This document shows, piece after piece, positions 42,596 through 47,252 of a stretch of 47,252 nt of DNA. The notes beneath the pieces are model-generated. The model did no database searches. It saw only the letters and a list, made by a program, of their open reading frames with translations, and had not been told where the DNA came from. The DNA is taken from the NCBI GenBank assembly GCA_047921075.1, contig JBLRWS010000012.1, forward strand, positions 1-47,252. Direction: 5' to 3'. Within the stretch, counting starts at the first letter, position 1, and every line of letters starts with the position of its first letter. Source of the stretch: JBLRWS01 sp047921075. Lineage in GTDB: Bacteria > Bacteroidota > Rhodothermia > Balneolales > Balneolaceae. The translations under genes and the position numbers were made by a program.

Positions 42596-45500
42596 TTATG
42601 TTCGGGATTTTGAGCGGCCAAACAGTTGATCCAGAAGGAGATATATCCCGGGCAGTATCATTAGAGTCAGAAATGTACCGACAATGAGCCCTCCGATTAC
42701 CGTAACGGCGAGCGGCTGTAGAATTTCATACCCTTCTCCTATACCGATTGCCAGCGGAAGCATACCGAAGATGGTGGTGAGGGTGGTCATTAGAATAGGC
42801 CTGAAACGTACCTTTCCGGCTTCAGTGATCGATTCTAAAAGGGTATTCTCTTCGAGCTTGCGATAGTTTTCTGCAAATTCAACAAGAAGGATGGCGTTAT
42901 TTACGATAATACCGGTAAGAAAAATAATTCCAAGCAGCACGGAAGCACTGAGCGGCAACCCGGTTATCCAAAGTGCGGAGGCTACACCGATCAAGGCAAA
43001 AGGTAGAGAACTAAGAATGACCAACGGGCTAAATAGTTTTTCATACTGAACGGCCATAACCACGAAGACGAAAAAGATGGCCAGCATAATTGCAAGCTGC
43101 AGAGATCGGGCGGACTCTTCAATGGCTTCCTGTTCCCCGGCATACACCAAACTGTAACCGTCTGGCAGATCGAAACCCTGCATCGTCTCGCGCACACGAT
43201 TGCCCACTTCACCCACCGTGGCTTCATTCAGATTAACGGTGGTATTGACCCACACAGTGCGAATTTGATTGTAGCGCTCGATGTGTGCAGGGCCGGTGGT
43301 CTCTTCAAAAGTGACCAGGCTTCCAAGCTGCACAGCTTCTCCGGCTTCATTCATGATTGGAATCTGGCTTATTCCTTCTACCGTGCCGGTAATATCCCGG
43401 GAGTAACGTACACGAATTGGGTACTCAAATCCACCTTCCACGTAGTTGGTGGGAACCACACCTTCTATAGCACCCTGAAGGAGGTTAGCCACCCCCACGG
43501 ATGTAAGGTTGAAACGGGAAGAGCGGTCTTGGTCAACCCGGATATGCATTTGCGGAATGCGTTCATCCCGGCCAATTTGGATACTTCCAATTCCGGTGAT
43601 TCCTTCCAAACGGCTGTATGCGGAGCGAGCCAGCTCTTCAAGTTCGTCGAGATCCTGCCCCACAATTCCAACGGCAATGTCTGCTTCAACCAGGCTGGTT
43701 TGGAGCCCTTCAATCCGGGGTCCGCGAACCCTCTGTTGTATAAATGGCAGTCCAAGCCCACGTACTTTTTCCTGAAATTCCGATACCCATTCCTCGGCGG
43801 AATAGCCTTCTCTTTCGGTGTGAGAAACAAGCTGTACAACGCCATCAATCATTCCGCCTCTTATGGATAGTTGTCCGCCGCGGAAATAACCGCCCACAGT
43901 CGTGTATTGAGTCTCTACATAAGGCATCTCATCGATTGCATCCTGAAGTATGCCTGCAACTTCATTGGTTGGTTCTATGGATGTACCCACCGGCAGGGTA
44001 AACCGAAATGTGATGCGCCCGTCATCCACAGAAGGGAGAAATTCGGTACCGAGTCCCCGAATCATCCAAATGCTGCCTATCAACAGCAAAACGGATGCTG
44101 TGATAAAAAGCCATTTCCGTTTCAGTGTTTTTACTAAAATGGTGTGGTATCCGTTTTTGAGACGATCAAAGCCGCGATTAAACCCGCGGAAAAATCGTGT
44201 ACCCGACAACCCTCTGTCCTGTCCGGAATCTTTGAACATGGCCGACAGGGCAGGAACCAGCGTGATTGCCGCCAGCAGTGATGCGATGATGGCAAACGCG
44301 ATGGTGAAGATCAATTCGCGGAAAAGAAGTGCAGCCAGCCCGGTGATGAGCAGGAACGGTAACACAGCGGCAAGGTTGGTCATGGTGCCGGCAACCACAG
44401 CTGACAGAACTTCTCTTGAGCCCTCATGAGCGGCGGTTTTAGGATCCTTATCCAGTTCGGTTTGGTGCCGGAATATATTCTCGATCATCACAATGGCGTT
44501 GTCGATCAGCAACCCAATGCCAAGAGCCAGCCCTCCCAGGCTCATGATGTTTAAAGTTAGACCTCCGGCATTCATCAGTATAAAAGTGGCAATGATTGCA
44601 ACAGGAATCATTAAAGCAACAATGAGAGAACGCCGGATGCTGCCAAGAAAAAGGAGAATAACGATCATCGCCAGAAGGCCACCCAATATGGCAGCAGTCG
44701 TTACCGACTCTATCGAGGACGTGATAAAAAACGAATCGTCACGAATCACTCCAATGTCAAAGTCCGGTGTGATGTATCCCGAGTGCAGAAGCTCATTGAG
44801 ACGGTTTTGAATGTTCTCGATGACGGCCACGGTATTGGCCTGCGGCTGTTTCATAATGGATACCTGTACCGATTCGCCGCGGTTCAGGTACGCGAACAAT
44901 CGTTGTTCCCGGTTGCTATCGGTAACATCGGCGATATCACCCAGGCGTATGGTTCGGTTGGTCTGCCGGATGGGGATTTGTGTATCGGCTACATCGCGGA
45001 ATGATTGGTAGCGTGTTTCAGTACGTGCGAGAATGTCATATTCATAGGATGTGATGTTGCCAACAGTGGCGTCAATGTTTCGCCCGGCCAGCACGGCGCT
45101 GATGTGATCAATCGTAAGCCCGTAGGAGCGAAGCCGTTCCGGGTTTGCAACCACCTGAATTTCGCGCTCTTTTCCCCCGCCAAGGTCGATGGTGCCCACT
45201 CCGGGAATGGAAGAGAGTTGTGGCAATAAACGCTGATCGACCCATTCACGCACTTCAATAGGTGACCGAACTTTTGATGAAATGGCCAGTTCAAATACGG
45301 GGTTTTGAGATGGGTCCATTTTCATAATCCGGGGCGGATCGATGCCGTCGGGCAGCTCGGTCCTGGCCCGTTCCAGCTGCCGGCTGGCATCCTGCAGGGC
45401 GATATCGATATCCGTATCGAAATCGAAATACATTTCGATATAGGTACGCCCCTCGGAAGCACGGCCGTGAATTTCTATAAGGTTTTCCGTAGCCGATAGA

Positions 45501-45745
45501 TTTCTTTCAAGTGGCCGGGTTAGTTGTTCTTCAATTATCTCCGGAGTCACACCCGGGTAGTTCACCACTACGCGGATATGTGGATAATCGATCTGTGGCA
45601 TCAGGTCCAGAGCCAGGCGCCCAGAGAAGAGAATGCCCAGAACAAGTACGACCGATGTAATGGCTAACGTGCTTATGGGGCGGCGGATAGACCAGGAAGA
45701 GATGCCGCGGTGTCTGTTGAATGAATCGTCGGTTTCAGTGCTCAT
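42596..45745 (-). CDS. RND efflux transporter, AcrB/HAE1 family
   Basis: This inner-membrane pump of about 1049 residues belongs to the hydrophobe/amphiphile efflux RND family, which drives export with protons. It has the two-fold repeat with twelve helices and two large periplasmic loops. The helix-4 motif is GIGLLIDNAIVMIEN, with one Asp kept and the second replaced by Asn. The helix-10 motif is GIIVNNAILLVEF, where Asn stands in place of the AcrB Lys. Such changes occur in several Bacteroidota pumps. The substrate is unknown. The ATG at 45745 lies 7 bases after the adaptor gene stop with a weak GAGGGG before it. An ATG at 45769 overlapping that gene is possible. Confidence 0.93.
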   Translation of the reverse strand: MSTETDDSFNRHRGISSWSIRRPISTLAITSVVLVLGILFSGRLALDLMPQIDYPHIRVVVNYPGVTPEIIEEQLTRPLERNLSATENLIEIHGRASEGRTYIEMYFDFDTDIDIALQDASRQLERARTELPDGIDPPRIMKMDPSQNPVFELAISSKVRSPIEVREWVDQRLLPQLSSIPGVGTIDLGGGKEREIQVVANPERLRSYGLTIDHISAVLAGRNIDATVGNITSYEYDILARTETRYQSFRDVADTQIPIRQTNRTIRLGDIADVTDSNREQRLFAYLNRGESVQVSIMKQPQANTVAVIENIQNRLNELLHSGYITPDFDIGVIRDDSFFITSSIESVTTAAILGGLLAMIVILLFLGSIRRSLIVALMIPVAIIATFILMNAGGLTLNIMSLGGLALGIGLLIDNAIVMIENIFRHQTELDKDPKTAAHEGSREVLSAVVAGTMTNLAAVLPFLLITGLAALLFRELIFTIAFAIIASLLAAITLVPALSAMFKDSGQDRGLSGTRFFRGFNRGFDRLKNGYHTILVKTLKRKWLFITASVLLLIGSIWMIRGLGTEFLPSVDDGRITFRFTLPVGTSIEPTNEVAGILQDAIDEMPYVETQYTTVGGYFRGGQLSIRGGMIDGVVQLVSHTEREGYSAEEWVSEFQEKVRGLGLPFIQQRVRGPRIEGLQTSLVEADIAVGIVGQDLDELEELARSAYSRLEGITGIGSIQIGRDERIPQMHIRVDQDRSSRFNLTSVGVANLLQGAIEGVVPTNYVEGGFEYPIRVRYSRDITGTVEGISQIPIMNEAGEAVQLGSLVTFEETTGPAHIERYNQIRTVWVNTTVNLNEATVGEVGNRVRETMQGFDLPDGYSLVYAGEQEAIEESARSLQLAIMLAIFFVFVVMAVQYEKLFSPLVILSSLPFALIGVASALWITGLPLSASVLLGIIFLTGIIVNNAILLVEFAENYRKLEENTLLESITEAGKVRFRPILMTTLTTIFGMLPLAIGIGEGYEILQPLAVTVIGGLIVGTFLTLMILPGIYLLLDQLFGRSKSRT

Positions 45746-45752
45746 AATCCCC

Positions 45753-46817
45753 TCAGTTTCTGAAACCATAACGCCTGAACGTTCCCACTACACGCACGTC
45801 CGTGCCATCTTCAAGTGCGTCCAGGTTAGCCGCGGCTACCTTTCTGCCGGCTTCAATACCATCCCGAATTTCGGCGTACCCATCTCTCTGTACACCAATC
45901 ATCACAGGTACCATGGCTACGCTATTTTCATCTTCATTCAATACAAACAAGACGTGTTCACCATTGCGATCTGCAACGGCTTCGGATGGAACCGTGCGTA
46001 CTTCCCGGCGCTCATCAGATGAAAAACGAACACGTGCAAGATATCCCGGCCGAACCACAGTGTTTTCTGTGGTTTGATGAAGTTCCACTTCAACTGTAAA
46101 AAGGCGGGTTATAGGATCTGCACTTGGGAAAATTCTGCGAATAGACCCTTTGAATATTTTGTTGGGGTAGACATCAAGATGGATGTTGACGGTTTGGCCT
46201 ACTTCAAGACCGGTAAGATTCATTTCAGAAATGCCGGGTCGAATCACCAGAAGGTCCATATCGGTTACGGTGAACATCCGTTCATTAACAGATACATTGT
46301 TGCCGATTTCAACAAGGCGTGATGTTATAACTCCCTTGACAGGTGAGCGTACAGTACCGTATTCAATCTCCAGTTTCAGACGCTCTGCCTCACTTTCGGC
46401 CTGTTCAAGATTCCTGCGGGATGTTAACAGCTCAGCCCGCGGAATGGCTCCCCGTTCGTAAAGAACTTCATTTCTTTCTCTGATGTCTCTGGCTTCCTCC
46501 AGGGCAGCTGCAGCCTGCCGAAGCTGTGATTTCTGCACTCGTACATCAATTTGAGCTAATACATCTCCTTGGTTCACGGCTTCTCCTTCCTCGTAGTGAA
46601 CCTCCTCAACCAATCCGGAAATGCGTGACGCCACATACGCTCGAGTATAGGCCATTACCTCAGAAGACACGGAAAAACTGTCCGAAAGATCTCTTGTTTC
46701 AATCTCAGCCGTCGTTACAGATATTGCAGAAGAGCCATCCGGTGATGCCTGATCGTCACTGCATGAAAAGATGAAAAACGAGATAAGTAAAAGAAGAAAT
46801 ATCAATGGTCTGTTCAT
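45753..46817 (-). CDS. RND periplasmic adaptor lipoprotein
   Basis: This 354-residue membrane fusion protein links an RND pump to an outer-membrane channel. A lipoprotein signal ends in FIFSC (Cys19). The lipoyl half-domains flank a helical hairpin (about 95-155, with many Arg and Glu), seen as GLVEEVHYEEGEAVNQGDVLAQID (interrupted by the hairpin) and TVRSPVKGVIT. Beta-barrel and membrane-proximal domains follow. The pump gene lies immediately downstream, and no TolC-type gene is in the window. An operator-like palindrome and a broken TetR-type gene lie upstream. Confidence 0.92.
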   Translation of the reverse strand: MNRPLIFLLLLISFFIFSCSDDQASPDGSSAISVTTAEIETRDLSDSFSVSSEVMAYTRAYVASRISGLVEEVHYEEGEAVNQGDVLAQIDVRVQKSQLRQAAAALEEARDIRERNEVLYERGAIPRAELLTSRRNLEQAESEAERLKLEIEYGTVRSPVKGVITSRLVEIGNNVSVNERMFTVTDMDLLVIRPGISEMNLTGLEVGQTVNIHLDVYPNKIFKGSIRRIFPSADPITRLFTVEVELHQTTENTVVRPGYLARVRFSSDERREVRTVPSEAVADRNGEHVLFVLNEDENSVAMVPVMIGVQRDGYAEIRDGIEAGRKVAAANLDALEDGTDVRVVGTFRRYGFRN

Positions 46818-46848
46818 TCTACAATCAGTTTAATCAGTGAGAGCATTG

Positions 46849-46870
46849 TTAGATAATACCTATAATCTAA
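46849..46870. promoter_or_regulatory. Operator-like palindrome before the efflux operon
   Basis: TTAGAT (46849-46854) and ATCTAA (46865-46870) form an inverted repeat with 10 bases between, 32 bases before the adaptor gene start. On the minus strand the spacer contains a TATTAT that could be the -10 element. Size and place suit a TetR operator. The rest of the 46818-46937 gap shows nothing else. Confidence 0.4.
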
Positions 46871-46937
46871 ACATCTTAACGTCTATTTAAATTCGTAATC
46901 GTCAGTGAAGCATTATTTTACGTTTCAAGCGGATATA

Positions 46938-47183
46938 TTATGCTGTACATATCTGACAACCGCTCAAGCTTTTGACTCCACCGAGGATAAACTCCGTCAG
47001 CTGCTTTTCCAGCTCTACGGGATTCACCTCTCCGGAGTGATCGGTGTACCAATAGTAGATACACTGCACCGATGACAGTACAGTGTATGTGATGATATCC
47101 ATATCGAACGGACAAAACTTATCATCGTTAATTCTTTTCCGGATGATGAGCCTTGCCTTTTGCTTAGACAGTCCTAACTCTTT
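46938..47183 (-). pseudogene. C-terminal remnant of a TetR-family regulator
   Basis: On the minus strand an open frame of 81 codons ends at 46938. It reads like the ligand-binding C-terminal part of a TetR regulator, with FDMDIITYTVLSSVQCIYYW near its middle and then GEVNPVELEKQLTEFILGGV. It has no start codon near its beginning: an in-frame TAA at 47184-47186 cuts it off. The helix-turn-helix domain is not found in any frame before the window edge 66 bases away. TetR genes next to RND pumps normally repress them, so this looks like a lost repressor. A frameshift or insertion upstream, or a sequence error, are the alternatives. Confidence 0.6.
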
Positions 47184-47252
47184 TTAAAATATGAGGGGGA
47201 GTCTATTTTTAGCACTCAATTCAAAACTATGCGAAATCCTCGACAGCAACCT
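47184..47252. other. Right-edge sequence of unclear origin
   Basis: The last 69 bases do not continue the TetR gene in any frame. On the minus strand one frame entering from the edge ends in VAVEDFA and a TAG at 47227-47229, which could be the tail of another gene, possibly a transposase. Between it and the TetR remnant lies a GC-run then AT-run segment (CTCCCCCTCATATTTTAAAA) that could be the end of an insertion sequence. The window is too short to decide. Confidence 0.25.

Noticed and set aside
46918..47115. Possible 65-codon gene with an ATG on the minus strand at the right edge
   Set aside because: It is out of frame with the TetR-like sequence, which reads as a real protein segment in another frame.
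1..47252. tRNA, rRNA, CRISPR arrays, riboswitches and prophage
   Set aside because: No cloverleaf, repeat-spacer pattern, conserved riboswitch core or phage gene was seen in any intergenic stretch. The gaps are short and gene content is core-like.

Overview
The window is about 47 kb of densely packed chromosomal DNA of moderate GC content. It reads as core genome of a Bacteroidota-like bacterium, most probably from the Balneolota/Rhodothermota branch. The markers are lineage-typical rather than decisive. They are an acetyl-CoA carboxylase beta subunit without its zinc ribbon, a fused alpha-beta 2-oxoacid dehydrogenase E1, DUF3109, TIGR02757 and DUF3857 proteins, a serine palmitoyltransferase, short S21, few Shine-Dalgarno sites, and several TAnnTTTG-like promoter elements. 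No rRNA, tRNA or CRISPR array was seen.

Layout. 0.2-5.5 kb: an MMPL/RND exporter, then recO, an HtrA protease and a small lipoprotein packed on the plus strand. 5.5-8.1 kb (minus): xseA behind a GNAT gene, and a secreted cupin. 8.4-17.7 kb (plus): pyrC, a DUF3857 protein and tsaB; accD; obgE, dprA; a DUF3109 protein overlapping rpoN. 17.7-19.7 kb (minus): an Lrp/AsnC regulator followed in the same frame by a membrane protein. 19.9-24.6 kb (plus): serS, an outer-membrane-type lipoprotein, a secreted S9 peptidase and a small membrane protein. 24.6-29.5 kb: dus (minus), class I aldolase, a flippase-like membrane protein and radA (plus), rpsU (minus). 29.6-34.8 kb: a membrane protein, then a minus-strand operon reading SDR reductase, secreted propeller/Ig-like protein, mutY, TIGR02757. 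34.9-38.6 kb (plus): a GT4 glycosyltransferase, serine palmitoyltransferase and a large GNAT-like acyltransferase. 38.6-42.5 kb: fumC and the fused E1. 42.6-46.8 kb (minus): an RND efflux pump and its lipoprotein adaptor. The right edge holds only the C-terminal part of a TetR-type regulator.

How the genes fit together. Most encode housekeeping functions: pyrimidine and fatty-acid synthesis, translation, DNA repair and uptake, the TCA cycle and branched-chain acyl-CoA supply. The most coherent special system is at 33.8-38.6 kb, where an SDR, a glycosyltransferase, a serine palmitoyltransferase and a YghO-like GNAT acyltransferase match the enzyme set of the recently described bacterial ceramide pathway. 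The second is the efflux operon at the right edge, with an operator-like palindrome in front of it and a TetR gene that appears to be broken.

Limits. Everything is read by eye. Family names rest on recognised motifs and remembered homologues, no alignment or structure search was run, and promoter and operator calls are tentative.
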